DNA of 46,509 nucleotides, from the NCBI GenBank assembly GCA_019636815.1, contig JAHBWT010000026.1, forward strand, positions 1 to 46,509. The letters are read 5' to 3'. The notes below the pieces were generated by a model. The model was not told the DNA's origin and ran no database searches. It was given only the letters and a program-made list of their open reading frames with translations. Source of the DNA: Nitrospira sp. (GTDB lineage: Bacteria; Nitrospirota; Nitrospiria; Nitrospirales; Nitrospiraceae). The number at the start of each line of letters is the position of its first letter. The stretch's first letter is position 1. This document shows, one piece after another, positions 1 through 8,614 of this stretch. Both the position numbers and the translations under genes were made by a program.

Positions 1-1830
1 CAAGAATGGTTCATGATCACAGGCACCGTTCATCTGCTCTCGATCTCCGGCTCACATCTCGGCCTGGTCGCGGTGGTGTTTTTTGGGGTGGTGAAACGAG
101 TCGTCCTATGGCTTCCCGCTTCATTCTTGCTGACCGTGTCACGGCGCATCACCCCTTCGCAAATTGCCATTCTCTTCACCTGGCCGGCTGTCGCACTGTA
201 CGCACTGTTGGCAGGGGCCGAAATAGCGACGATACGCTCGCTTGTCATGATTACCTTAGGAATGGCGGCTGTCTGGATCGGGCACGAACGCTATCTTGGG
301 CACGCAATGGCGGCGGCTCTTCTCATCATCGTGTTGCACGATCCTCGAGCGATCTTTGATATTTCGTTTCAGCTCTCTTTTCTATTCGTGCTCGCCATCA
401 TCAGTCTGCTGTCTCAAACAAGGGCCGAGCGCGATAGCAACGCGGATCTCCGTCGGCGTCTCCACCACCGCATCATAGCCCATGTCCTCAATGCCCTCTT
501 GATGAGTGGAGCTGTGACATTGGCGACCCTTCCCTTGGTCGCCTTCTATTTCAATCAAGTTCCATGGATGGGGGTGATTACGAACCTCGTGGCTGTCCCT
601 TTTACCGGTATTGTATTGGTGCCGCTGGGGTTGCTGGCTGCGCTATGGACAATCCTGACGGGCGGAGACTCCTTGATAATGGGAGAAGTCCTGGAGCATT
701 TGTTTTACTGGATGGTATCAGGGCTTCGGTGGTGCGCCAGCATTCCCGGTGGAGAGTGGTATGTCGCGGCACCATCAATTCTTATGATGATACTATTTTA
801 TTCGGGCGTCCTGCTCTCCGGCATCCATGGGGTGCCGCGTCGTTTTCAAATCACGGGTGCCGGCATGATGATGGTGCTGCTCGCGTGGTGGTTAGTCGCT
901 CCAGGCTTGCCCGGAGGCGGTGACCGGTGGCGCGTCACGTTTCTCGATGTCGGACAAGGAGATAGCGCCGTCATCGAACTACCCGATGGCAGGACCGTAC
1001 TGATCGACGGCGGAACGCGCCACAAACGGTTTGATATAGGCAGAAGGGTGGTCGCGCCGTTTCTGTGGAATCGAGGGATCCGCCGTGTCGATCTTGTCAT
1101 TGGGACACATCAGCAACTGGATCACGTCGGCGGACTGATTTGGATTCTCCGTCACATGCCCGTCGGACAGTTTTGGGGCGGAGGCATCGCTCGGCCCGAG
1201 CAATTCGCCCGCGACCTTCAATCCGTGCTTCACTTTCGTGGAATCGAAGAACACGTTGCAACCATCGGCCAAGACCTGCTGCATTCCGGCCCCTGTCAGT
1301 TGACGATTCTCAACCCGCCCGAACAGTCCCCGGGGCGTGATGAAGTCCAGCTCCAAAGCGGAACCTCGTTGAATAACCATTCCATCGTGTCAAGGCTTCA
1401 ATGCGGTGCTCACTCGATCTTGTTCGCTGCCGACATTGAAGCCGGTGGATTGAGTCGGTTGACGATAGACGGCCGCCGTCCCGTGACAGTATTGAAGGTG
1501 CCCCATCATGGAGCACGCAGTTCCCTGGATCGGGAGTGGATCCGCCAACTCAACCCACAGTATGCAATCATCTCGGTCGGGGCCGGTAACCCATATGGGC
1601 ATCCCGGGCAGTCAGTGCTTCAAGCGTATAAGGATCAAGAAACCGCAGTCTATCGTACTGACCTTGACGGAGCAGTTTTGGTCACTGGACGACTCTCCAC
1701 CTCTGCGTTCACCGTAGAACGTATGCGTGATCTCGTGATGGAACCCGTCGATCTGCTCAACTGCCCATGGCAATGTGAACACGACAACTGGCACCGGCTC
1801 TTCGTCTCGTTCAGCGGTCGCTCTCGATAA
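1..1830 (+). CDS. comEC: ComEC/Rec2 DNA uptake channel, 5'-truncated by window start
   Basis: Inner-membrane channel protein that moves single-stranded DNA into the cytoplasm during transformation. The reading frame is open from base 1, so the N-terminal part lies outside the window. The visible part starts inside the competence domain ([12 protein letters not shown], typical of the family) and has many hydrophobic segments. It ends in a metallo-beta-lactamase-like domain. Counting from the first visible Met at 13, LDVGQGDS is at about 311-318 followed by VLIDGG, the HxxxxH-type motif HQQLDH is at 366-371, and PHHGARSS is near 497-504. This two-domain order is that of full-length ComEC. The Zn-site residues look largely kept. 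mtnA follows 41 bp downstream on the same strand. Family assignment is secure; transformation competence of the host is not shown. Confidence 0.93.
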   Translation, partial: QEWFMITGTVHLLSISGSHLGLVAVVFFGVVKRVVLWLPASFLLTVSRRITPSQIAILFTWPAVALYALLAGAEIATIRSLVMITLGMAAVWIGHERYLGHAMAAALLIIVLHDPRAIFDISFQLSFLFVLAIISLLSQTRAERDSNADLRRRLHHRIIAHVLNALLMSGAVTLATLPLVAFYFNQVPWMGVITNLVAVPFTGIVLVPLGLLAALWTILTGGDSLIMGEVLEHLFYWMVSGLRWCASIPGGEWYVAAPSILMMILFYSGVLLSGIHGVPRRFQITGAGMMMVLLAWWLVAPGLPGGGDRWRVTFLDVGQGDSAVIELPDGRTVLIDGGTRHKRFDIGRRVVAPFLWNRGIRRVDLVIGTHQQLDHVGGLIWILRHMPVGQFWGGGIARPEQFARDLQSVLHFRGIEEHVATIGQDLLHSGPCQLTILNPPEQSPGRDEVQLQSGTSLNNHSIVSRLQCGAHSILFAADIEAGGLSRLTIDGRRPVTVLKVPHHGARSSLDREWIRQLNPQYAIISVGAGNPYGHPGQSVLQAYKDQETAVYRTDLDGAVLVTGRLSTSAFTVERMRDLVMEPVDLLNCPWQCEHDNWHRLFVSFSGRSR

Positions 1831-1871
1831 AGACTTGCACTCTTCCTCCGTTCCCGCTAGAAGATCTCTCC

Positions 1872-2903
1872 ATGGTTCCCACGGTGGAATGGAAAAACGG
1901 CGCGGTCCGTTTGCTCGACCAAAGCAAACTTCCCGGATCGATAGAGTTCCTTGATTGCCGCGACTATCAGACTGTGGCGGATGCGATTCGTACGTTGAAG
2001 GTTCGAGGGGCCCCGGCGATCGGAGTCACGGCAGCGATGGGGGTCGCGTTGGGGGCAGAAAAAATCGACGCGAGTGACTATCCGACCTTTTCGCGAGCAG
2101 TACTCAAAATCTGTGATGAGCTGGCGGCGACCAGGCCGACCGCTGTGAATCTCTTCTGGGCGATTGAACGGATGAGACAGAAACTCGAATCACTGCGGGA
2201 TTATCCGATCCCATTCATAAAAAATGCGCTCATCGACGAATCTCAAGTAATACTCGAAGAAGACATCGCGCTCTGTAAAACCATGGGGCGGCATGGCGCA
2301 GAATTGATCCATGACGGGGAGACGGTTTTAACTCATTGCAATGCCGGTTCACTCGCGACGGCAGGCTATGGAACCGCACTCGGAGTCATCCGTGCTGCAT
2401 GGGAACAAGGCAAGAAAATCAACGTCATTGCCGATGAAACTCGCCCTGTTCTTCAAGGTTCTCGCCTCACTGCATGGGAGCTCATGCAGGACAAGATACC
2501 AGTCACACTCATAACGGACAACATGGCCGGTTCGCTCATGAGACAGGGGAGAATTCACCTCTGCGTCGTCGGAGCGGATCGAATTGCCGCAAACGGAGAT
2601 GTGGCCAATAAGATCGGCACCTATTCCGTGGCGGTCTTAGCGAGGGCTCACAATATTCCCTTCTATGTCGCGGCTCCCTATTCCACCATCGACCTCAAAA
2701 CAAAATCGGGAGACGAGATTCCGATCGAGCAGCGAAATGCCTTAGAAGTGACAACCATCCACGGCAGCCATCCGGTCGCCCCCAAAGATGTGGCGGTCTA
2801 TAACCCGGCCTTTGACGTGACACCGGCCGAACTCATTACCGGCATTATCACCGAGCGCGGGGTTTTTAAACCGGATGAGCTTGCGGCACAGTTTCGATCC
2901 TGA
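1872..2903 (+). CDS. mtnA: S-methyl-5-thioribose-1-phosphate isomerase
   Basis: Isomerises methylthioribose-1-phosphate to methylthioribulose-1-phosphate in the methionine salvage pathway; a cytoplasmic enzyme of the eIF2B-like fold. The 343-aa length is normal for MtnA. Diagnostic motifs are present: [13 protein letters not shown] (46-58), the catalytic Cys in [12 protein letters not shown] (C156), [14 protein letters not shown], and the catalytic Asp in [10 protein letters not shown] (D236). The ATG at 1872 gives the usual family N-terminus, although no strong ribosome binding site is visible. No other methionine salvage gene is seen in the window, so the rest of the pathway must be elsewhere or absent. 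Confidence 0.96.
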   Translation: MVPTVEWKNGAVRLLDQSKLPGSIEFLDCRDYQTVADAIRTLKVRGAPAIGVTAAMGVALGAEKIDASDYPTFSRAVLKICDELAATRPTAVNLFWAIERMRQKLESLRDYPIPFIKNALIDESQVILEEDIALCKTMGRHGAELIHDGETVLTHCNAGSLATAGYGTALGVIRAAWEQGKKINVIADETRPVLQGSRLTAWELMQDKIPVTLITDNMAGSLMRQGRIHLCVVGADRIAANGDVANKIGTYSVAVLARAHNIPFYVAAPYSTIDLKTKSGDEIPIEQRNALEVTTIHGSHPVAPKDVAVYNPAFDVTPAELITGIITERGVFKPDELAAQFRS

Positions 2904-3564
2904 TAGGGGAAGCTCGTCTTGCAACGCAAAGGGTGCGTCAGGGACGGTTCGACACGCGTTCCTCGCGCGCCACATCCCGAATCATCGGTTTTCGATCCGG
3001 TGAGTTTGATCAGGGACACGTGGGAGGGTCCGGTGCGGAGGGTGTTTTTCCCAAGAGACTCCGGCTCCGTTTCTCGTGAACGTCAAAGCGGTACGGTTCT
3101 TGGCGCCCCCCGAATATAGGACGGCGAAAACAATCCGGTCCGGATACTGAACTCATCGGTCATGGCCTCGCAGTGGACGGTCAGGGACAGGGGGCCGGCC
3201 TGCAGGTCGGTGATTTTTTGACGCGGATCGGACTTGTTCGCAAATGGCGCCTTCCTGTACGGTGCTGGGCTGCCCAGGGATACGATCCTGTCCGGGAGTG
3301 CCACGGAAAACAATACCACTTTCGGTTTCGTCGAAATGAATCCGTCGGGTGCTGCAAGAGGTCATAGCAGGATCGGGCTGGCCTTGGGGGTGCCGAACAG
3401 AGGCTCCGTTTTTGACCAGTATATGACCGATTTGTGAGGATCTGTCTCCGAATTGAGCGTATCCAGCTCGGCGTGATTAAGCCTTGCACCGGCCAGGTCC
3501 GGCGGGACTGCCGGTCGAAGAATTCGTCCTTGCTCATCAGGTCATTGATGACATCAAAAGCATA
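2904..3564. other. Gene-poor stretch between mtnA and the IS element
   Basis: About 660 bases with no convincing gene. Several short open frames on both strands overlap each other, none has a recognisable domain, and none has a good start signal. A plus-strand frame ending near 3437 has a protein-like composition (for example TTFGFVEMNPSG) and could be the remains of a gene, but I cannot name it. The stretch directly borders an insertion sequence, which fits a decayed region. Confidence 0.5.
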
Positions 3565-3580
3565 GGGGCTGTCGTAGATA
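3565..3580 (+). repeat. Left terminal inverted repeat of the IS1595-family element
   Basis: GGGGCTGTCGTAGATA matches the reverse complement of 4260-4275 at 15 of 16 positions. It lies 40 bp upstream of the likely original transposase start codon. Confidence 0.8.
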
Positions 3581-3604
3581 ACGGAAGTTATTTAGGATGG
3601 CGGG

Positions 3605-4256
3605 ATGTCGCGAAGGCGTTGTCGATTAAGCAAGAAAATGCAGTTTGAGGTTGTGCGAGTGCTTTGTACTCGAGACGACGGCGCGAGCCGCCGCCGATTT
3701 GCTCGGTGTGCAGGCAAATACGGCAGCCCTCTTTTATCACAAACTTAGATGGCTGATTGCTAGCAAGATGGCTGAGAGTGAGCCGGAGCTTGGTGTGTTT
3801 GAATGCGACGAAAGCTATTTCGGTGGTGTCCGTAAAGGGAAGCGCGGCCGCGGGGCGGCTGGTAAAGTGTGCGTGTTCGGCATTCTGAAACGTGGCGGCA
3901 AGGTATACGCGCTTCCCATTGCTGACGCCAGCAGCAACACCTTGCTGACAGCCTTACCGACGAAGGTGTTAGCGGATTCCGTCGTCTCTACCGACCGCGT
4001 GCCCAGCGACAACATTCTCGACATTGCGGGCTTCAAGCATCGCCGGGTCAACCACAGCAAAACTTTTGTCAGTCGGCGCGACCATCACATCAATGGGATT
4101 GAAACCTTTTGGAATCAATCCAAGCGGGTACTCCGCAAATACAATGGCATCCCGCGCAAACACTTCTTCCTGTTCCTGAAAGAGTGTGAGTTCCGGTTTA
4201 ATTATGGTTCCCCCAACCAGCAACTTGCTCAGCTTCGCAAATGGGCTAAACTCTGA
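3605..4256 (+). pseudogene. IS1595-family transposase, frameshifted near its N-terminus
   Basis: DDE-type transposase of the ISXO2/IS1595 group. The C-terminal frame (3645-4256) has FECDESYFGG (first Asp), a second Asp in VVSTDRVPSDN, and the Glu in HHINGIETFWNQSKR, followed by the usual EFRFNYG end. The natural N-terminus is in another frame: ATG at 3605 reads MSRRRCRLSKKMQFEVVR, and the sequence then continues as CFVLETTARAAADLLGVQ in the frame of the catalytic domain. The switch lies at about 3655-3662 and needs +1 or -2 bases. The rest of the gene is intact. It could be an inactivated copy, a sequencing error, or (less likely) programmed frameshifting, since no slippery run is visible at the joint. 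Confidence 0.85.
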
Positions 4257-4259
4257 GGG

Positions 4260-4275
4260 TATCTACGACAACCCC
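4260..4275 (-). repeat. Right terminal inverted repeat of the IS1595-family element
   Basis: TATCTACGACAACCCC is the inverted partner of 3565-3580 with one mismatch. It begins 3 bp after the transposase stop codon (TGA, 4254-4256). Confidence 0.8.
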
Positions 4276-4329
4276 AAGTATTATGATCGTTGCGGATAAG
4301 AACCTCCGAACACCACTGATGTCGTGTGT

Positions 4330-5681
4330 ATGGCCATAGTACGGAAGCCTACGAGAATGAGCCGTCCCGTTCGAGCATGCCTGTTGGTAGGTCTCGTGAC
4401 CACAAGCGTGATTGCCGGAGTTCTGTTGAGTGAACTGATTTTACGATTGGCTGGCTATACGACTCAGGTCAAAATTCCTGACCGTCACATTCTCATTCCA
4501 CAGTTCTACTTCAAGGCCGATCCATTGAACGGTTATGATATCGCCGATAATTTTTTTGACGCGCCCTTCAATTTTTCGGACTATATCCGCATCCACGGGG
4601 CGCCGTTCATGATCTCATCCAACAATTTAGGTTGTCGGGATCAATCCTTCGATCAAGAAGGTGATTATGTGTTACTGATTGGAGACAGCTTCACCTGGGG
4701 ATATGCTCCGCTTGAACAGACCTGGGGGCAGTACTCGAGCAGTTCGTCGGTATGAGGGTGCTAAAGTGCGGAGTCTGGGGATATGGGACGCGCCAGGAGC
4801 GGGGCAAGCTGGAGGCCGTCGTTGCGCGGGCAGGAAGACCGCGTTTGGTTATTGTCGGGTATTTTGTGGGGAATGATCTCCTAGATGACTACCTGTATCC
4901 ACAGATAACGGTGGTCGACGGACGCCCTGCTAGGATGGTTGAGCTGGTAGATGTAAAGCGCGGCGGCCGCAAATTCCTATCTGAGGACGAACAACAAGAA
5001 CGGCATCGTAAATTCTTAGAACGGAAGGTTGCCGGTGAACAGAAACCCTCCGGCTTCACCAACAGGACGAAGGATTTTTTTTCGTATCATTCGGTCCTGT
5101 ACGATCTTTTCCGACAATTCCGAGGTTCGGGATCTCTACGACGGATGGCTGCCCGACTCGGATTGGTAGAGCCACCGTCACCGCTGCCTCTGTCCCCTGA
5201 GCTGGCAATTTTTCAACCCACAGCTGAGGCACCTTGGCTGGAGCAAGCATGGAAAGAACATTTCGCAAACCTGCGGCACTTGAGATCGGCGGTGGAAGCG
5301 GAAGGAGCTACCATGCTGGTAGTCATGTTTCCTAGTAATGTTCAAGTTGATAAATACTTACGACCTCAGGAGCGCGATTTACAGTGGGAGTATCCTAATC
5401 AACGGCTGACCGAGTTCTTTCAACAAGAACATATCGCATTCTTGGACCTACTGCCCGAATTCCAGCGTCATGTGCGTCTCCCAGGAAGGCTAAATTGGGG
5501 TAGTCATAACGACTTGTATTGGCCTCATGATTCTCACCCGAATGTGACGGGTAATCGTTTGGCGGGATTGCTTGTGGCGGAACATTTACTACAGAGTTCA
5601 TACAATTTTTTATCGGAGGAAGGGACACGCCTATCCGACGTGAAAAAACGACTGGTTGAATTGACCCAGATGCCTCGATGA
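4330..5681 (+). pseudogene. Membrane-anchored SGNH/GDSL-type hydrolase, single-base frameshift
   Basis: Two overlapping reading frames together make one SGNH-hydrolase-like protein of about 450 aa. The first part has a hydrophobic N-terminal segment (about 20 residues after MSRPVRAC) and the nucleophile block LLIGDSFTWGYAP. The second part has the C-terminal catalytic block HDSHPNVTGNRLAG. The first frame stops at 4754; the expected continuation (LEQFVGMRVLKCGVWGYG) is in the next frame, so one base is missing (or two are extra) at about 4731-4735, inside GGCAGTACTCGAG. Such proteins act on acyl or acetyl groups of envelope glycans, but no specific substrate can be read here. The start is uncertain: ATG 4330 or 4357 (weak GGAAG upstream of 4357). 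A sequencing error would restore a normal gene. Confidence 0.72.
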
Positions 5682-5710
5682 ATGCGCTGGTTGTTCATTC
5701 AGAATTCTGC

Positions 5711-6109
5711 ATGTTGAAGGCGGATGTGTTCGACAGAGGACAGGTGACCCACCCCGAGGTGGGCACACCCCAGGATGACGTGCTCTCGCCGCTGCTGGCG
5801 AACATCTATTTGCATGAGGTGCTGGACGTGCGGTTTGAGGACGTGGTCACACCACGGCTGAAAGGCCAAGCGTTTCTGATCCGATATGCGGATGATGTCA
5901 TCATCGTGTGTGGGCGAGAGGATCTGGAGAAATACCGCAAGGCACTGCTGGATGAGGAGATGACGGCGATTATACAGGAGACGGCGGCGGAGGTTGCGGA
6001 TCGGTTTCCCATCGAGATGGAAGCGATTGGAATGGACAAGAATCACATCCATCTGCTCTGCAGTGCGTATCCGAAAATGGCACCGAGACGGATTGTGCAG
6101 ATGATGAAG
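5711..6109 (+). pseudogene. Chimeric mobile-element remnant: group II intron RT fragment joined in frame to IS200-type TnpA fragment
   Basis: One open frame (ATG 5678, stop 6235) joins pieces of two unrelated mobile elements. The first half, about 5711-5920, is the palm part of a group II intron reverse transcriptase: GTPQDDVLSPLLANIYLHE near 5762, then the catalytic IRYADDVIIVCGRE with YADD at 5885-5896. The second half, about 5921-6109, is the middle of an IS200/IS605 Y1 transposase: KYRKALLDEEM, then the HUH metal motif HIHLL at 6044-6058, then RRIVQMMK. Both parts lack most of their parent proteins (no RT N-terminus, maturase or X domain; no TnpA catalytic Tyr helix). The frame stays open across the joint. 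It ends in a perfect palindrome starting at 6101. Its start overlaps the stop of the SGNH gene by 4 bp, probably by chance. Confidence 0.8.
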
Positions 6110-6142
6110 CTCCCCGCAGCTTGCTGCGGGGAGCTTCATCAT
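6101..6142. repeat. Perfect 20-bp inverted repeat with 2-bp centre
   Basis: Arms 6101-6120 and 6123-6142 are exact reverse complements, separated by TT. The GC-rich core is CTCCCCGCAGC / GCTGCGGGGAG. It begins exactly where homology to the IS200-type transposase is lost. It could form a strong hairpin as DNA or RNA. It resembles REP-like palindromes linked to Y1 transposases, or a bidirectional terminator; no T-run follows on either side. Confidence 0.85.
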
Positions 6143-6412
6143 GCCCGGCGAACGCGCTTACGCCTCACTGCAGCAGTTCAGCAAGGCCTCTTGGTCTTGG
6201 CGCGTAGCACAGTTCTGGCGCTCACACCTGCCTAGCCGGAGAATAGGGCTCACGCTCCCGCCTTGACGGCGGTCAGACCGCTGCGTACCGTGCGCTCGTG
6301 GTCACGGAGCCAACGCTCAAAGGTCATGGTTCTCCACTTTGCTGGAGCGAAAGAGGTCGCTATAATACGCGACGACCCAATTGCTATTTTGAGATGTGAA
6401 GAAGGGAGCATC
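6110..6412. other. Non-coding stretch with palindrome, debris and promoter
   Basis: Besides the palindrome and the promoter given separately, I see no supportable gene. A 25-codon minus-strand frame (6327 to 6250, starting MTFERWLRDHE) has a plausible protein composition but is too short to name. Confidence 0.4.
6338..6366 (+). promoter_or_regulatory. Likely sigma70-type promoter for the membrane-protein gene at 6413
   Basis: A perfect -10 hexamer TATAAT lies at 6361-6366. A weak -35 (TTTGCT at 6338-6343, 17-bp spacing, or TTGCTG at 6339-6344, 16-bp spacing) precedes it. The next gene starts at 6413, giving a leader of about 40 nt with a good ribosome binding site. Confidence 0.5.
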
Positions 6413-6952
6413 GTGCCGAAACTTATTAACGTTCATCAGCCACAGCACACGACGCAACAGGCTCTGGAGTATGTGAAGGTGCACATACTCATGCCGTCCG
6501 GTTTTCTCGGCCTGATTTGTTTGATCGGTGGAGTCGGAGGATTAGGCTATCAGTGGTTTGCGACCGACACCTATACGTGGGATACGTTTTATCAGAGTTC
6601 CGGGTTATTTCTGTCAGGTATCGGATTGGGAGCTGGGCATACGCTGTACCAGCGATATCTGTTCCGTGAATTCCCGGAGGTTTGGGCGGCACGAATGAAA
6701 CACCGTTTGGAGAGAATGAAAGGGAGGCTGAAGAAGAAATCGGAACCCGCGGATTTTGACCATCCCGGTCGGCAGGTGGTTCCGTTCGCCTATATCGCAG
6801 GCATCACCCTTCTGGTGGGGAGCGCCATTGCCGCAGTCGCCTACGGACACGTTCACATCGTTCCTGCGCTTTTTCTGCCCTGGGCCGGGTATTATTGGGC
6901 ACGACTGATATTATGGCGGAAGGTGATCACGGTCCCAAAAGTGAAGGCATGA
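6413..6952 (+). CDS. Small membrane protein of unknown function
   Basis: About 179 aa, function not recognised. The frame is open further upstream, but GTG 6413 is preferred because GAAGGGAG lies just before it (6401-6408) and a TATAAT promoter lies ~50 bp upstream. The protein has two hydrophobic pairs: one around MPSGFLGLICLIGGVGGLG plus SSGLFLSGIGLGAG in the first half, and one around IAGITLLVGSAIAAVAYG plus VPALFLPWAGYYWARLIL near the end. A basic loop (HRLERMKGRLKKK) lies between them, so about four membrane segments with a positive cytoplasmic loop are likely. It ends 6 bp before the convergent lpxD stop. Confidence 0.7.
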   Translation: MPKLINVHQPQHTTQQALEYVKVHILMPSGFLGLICLIGGVGGLGYQWFATDTYTWDTFYQSSGLFLSGIGLGAGHTLYQRYLFREFPEVWAARMKHRLERMKGRLKKKSEPADFDHPGRQVVPFAYIAGITLLVGSAIAAVAYGHVHIVPALFLPWAGYYWARLILWRKVITVPKVKA

Positions 6953-6958
6953 GAGATC

Positions 6959-8059
6959 TTATCTCTTTTTCGGGCGAGTCCCCCGCGGTCGAGACGGTCG
7001 TTCAGGGATCTTTTGCAGACGCGCTTCGAGCGTCATTACACGCGCTTCCAAATCCCGCACGAGCTGCTTCAACTCAGGCAGCTGAAAAATGACTCCCTGT
7101 ATTTTGAACGCTTTTTCACGCGGCATCGCAGGAATCCCTCCGACAATCTGATTGGATTCGATGCTGCGATTGACCCCGGCCTTCGCCGCAATCAGCACTT
7201 GATCACCGATGGTCAGATGATCGGAAAGACCGGCTTGGCCACCGATCATCACATGACGGCCGATCGTCGTGCTGCCGGCAATACCGACCTGTGCGACAAG
7301 AATGCAGTGCTCTCCCACGGTCACGTTGTGGGCGATTTGAACCAGATTGTCCACCTTCGTGCCTTGCTTGACCAACGTCCGTCCGAATGTGGCTCGGTCG
7401 ATCGTGACGTTGGCTCCCAGCTCAACGTCGTCCTCGATGGTGACGCCTCCGAGTTGAGGAATTTTGTGATGACGGCCTTGATGCTGGACATACCCGAACC
7501 CATCGGCTCCGATGACGGTTCCACTGTGGACGATCACTCGTGCGCCGAGTGAACAGCCCTCACGAACCACCACGTTGGGATATAAGGTGCAATCGTCTCC
7601 GATCGTGACATCGGATCCCAAGAAGACTCCCGGGTAGAGCGTGACCCGATCGCCGATCTTCACCCGATTGCCGAGCGTGACGAAAGGCCAGATGGACGGA
7701 TCGGCTCCCACCCGTACATCGGAACCTTGTGTTACCTGTTCGGCAATGCCGCGGGGAGCCGGAGTAGGAACGAAAAATTTCTGCGCGATGTGCGCGAAGG
7801 CCAGCATTGGATTGTCAACGACGATTTGCGGGACCGCAAGATCCGGCTGGTATCGATGAACCAGCAGCGCCGCGACCGCAAGATTGGCTGCTGCCTTAGC
7901 CATTTTCTCGTTCGTCACAAACGAGAGAGCCTGTGGGGCAGCCTGCCCCAGGCTTGTGAGGCTGACGATCTGCGTCTGGTCGTCGCCATGGATCGTACCG
8001 CCGACAACCTGATGGATCTGAGCCAGTGTGATAGGGGTAGGTCGTTGAGGTGTGCTCAT
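6959..8059 (-). CDS. lpxD: UDP-3-O-acylglucosamine N-acyltransferase
   Basis: Transfers a 3-hydroxyacyl chain from acyl carrier protein to the 2-amino group of UDP-3-O-acylglucosamine, the third step of lipid A synthesis. At 366 aa it is slightly longer than average because of a basic C-terminal tail (RPSRPRGTRPKKR). Family features are an N-terminal uridine-binding domain (about 1-100), a left-handed beta helix of hexapeptide repeats (about 105-330), IGADGFGY (183-190), and the catalytic His in VQIAHNVTVG (H244). Its ATG overlaps the stop of the upstream ACP gene by 4 bp (ATGA), so the two are translationally coupled. It is the last gene of a minus-strand cluster lptF-lptG-KS-ACP-lpxD, which ties acyl supply to LPS assembly. 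Confidence 0.96.
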   Translation of the reverse strand: MSTPQRPTPITLAQIHQVVGGTIHGDDQTQIVSLTSLGQAAPQALSFVTNEKMAKAAANLAVAALLVHRYQPDLAVPQIVVDNPMLAFAHIAQKFFVPTPAPRGIAEQVTQGSDVRVGADPSIWPFVTLGNRVKIGDRVTLYPGVFLGSDVTIGDDCTLYPNVVVREGCSLGARVIVHSGTVIGADGFGYVQHQGRHHKIPQLGGVTIEDDVELGANVTIDRATFGRTLVKQGTKVDNLVQIAHNVTVGEHCILVAQVGIAGSTTIGRHVMIGGQAGLSDHLTIGDQVLIAAKAGVNRSIESNQIVGGIPAMPREKAFKIQGVIFQLPELKQLVRDLEARVMTLEARLQKIPERPSRPRGTRPKKR

Positions 8060-8535
8060 CGGGTTGCGACCTTTTTCTTTGTTTTCGAAGCGGTAGAAGG
8101 CATGGATTTAGGCTTCTTGGCGGAGACGGATGTACGCTTTGTGGATGCTGATTTTGTGGAAGCCGGTTTTTTTGTCGAAGAGGATTTCGCCGATGTCGAC
8201 CTGGATGGAGCGGACTTTTTTGATCCTGACTTGGTGGAGGCTGTCGTCGGCTTGGGTGATTCAGGCTTGGAGATATCGGGAGATTCGGCGAGACGTCGCT
8301 GAACATACGCGGCCACCGAGCCTACCGTACTCAGTCCTGGAAGGTCCTGGTCTGGAATCTGAAGTTTAAATCGCTCTTCAATCTCGAAGAGCAGTTCAAT
8401 GACGGCTACCGAATCGAGCCCCAGATCATCACGCAGATGATGGGCCTCGGTAATTGAGGCAGGGTCTCGTTTGAGATAGCTGGCCAGCGCATGGACAATT
8501 TTTTCAGTGACCTGGGGATCGATCCGTTCAGTCAT
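8056..8535 (-). CDS. Acyl carrier protein with long basic Lys/Ser/Thr/Pro-rich C-terminal tail
   Basis: Residues 1-85 form a normal acyl carrier protein: the phosphopantetheine site is LGLDSVAVIELL with S42, followed by acidic helix EIEERF and DLPGLSTVGSV. This carries acyl chains as thioesters. Residues ~86-159 form a tail built almost only of Lys, Ser, Thr, Pro and Ala (short repeats such as STKKPASTKSAS), like the tails of histone H1-type proteins. Ordinary ACPs are about 80 aa and very acidic, so the tail reverses the overall charge. The frame is a clean single ORF with AAGGAG before the ATG. It sits between a ketosynthase gene and lpxD, which suggests it feeds lipid A acylation. The role of the tail (membrane, nucleic acid or LPS binding) is unknown. 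The primary housekeeping acpP is probably elsewhere. Confidence 0.92.
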   Translation of the reverse strand: MTERIDPQVTEKIVHALASYLKRDPASITEAHHLRDDLGLDSVAVIELLFEIEERFKLQIPDQDLPGLSTVGSVAAYVQRRLAESPDISKPESPKPTTASTKSGSKKSAPSRSTSAKSSSTKKPASTKSASTKRTSVSAKKPKSMPSTASKTKKKVATR

Positions 8536-8614
8536 TATGGGTGCTCCTTCAGTGGGATGAGGCTCTTCGCAGCTGAATTGGGTGGAGGGGCCTCATTATC
8601 ATTCGATCATTTCT

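Larger units (their letters stand above)
3565..4275 (+). mobile_element. IS1595-family (ISXO2-like) insertion sequence, 711 bp
   Basis: The element is bounded by 16-bp terminal inverted repeats with one mismatch: the left end begins GGGGCTGTCGTAGATA (3565-3580), and the reverse complement of the right end begins GGGGTTGTCGTAGATA (4275 back to 4260). Between them lies one transposase gene of the IS1595 family. The 8-bp flanks, AAAGCATA on the left and AAGTATTA on the right, are not identical, so no target duplication is preserved. This points to an old insertion, a rearranged copy, or flank mutation. Confidence 0.85.

Noticed and set aside
3083-3537. Several short minus-strand frames in the gap after mtnA
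   Set aside because: They overlap in different frames, have no family features and no start signals.
3557-4283. 8-bp target duplication of the IS element
   Set aside because: AAAGCATA and AAGTATTA do not match, so no duplication is claimed.
5699-6142. 147-codon minus-strand frame across the RT/TnpA chimera
   Set aside because: It is the antisense of recognisable RT and TnpA fragments; no independent homology.
6250-6327. 25-aa minus-strand ORF (MTFERWLRDHE...)
   Set aside because: Composition is plausible but it is too short, has no neighbour support and overlaps the promoter region of the next gene.
7727-8302. 191-codon plus-strand frame opposite lpxD and ACP, rich in Asp/Phe/Val
   Set aside because: It is the antisense of the Lys/Ser-rich ACP tail and lpxD; real genes are on the other strand.
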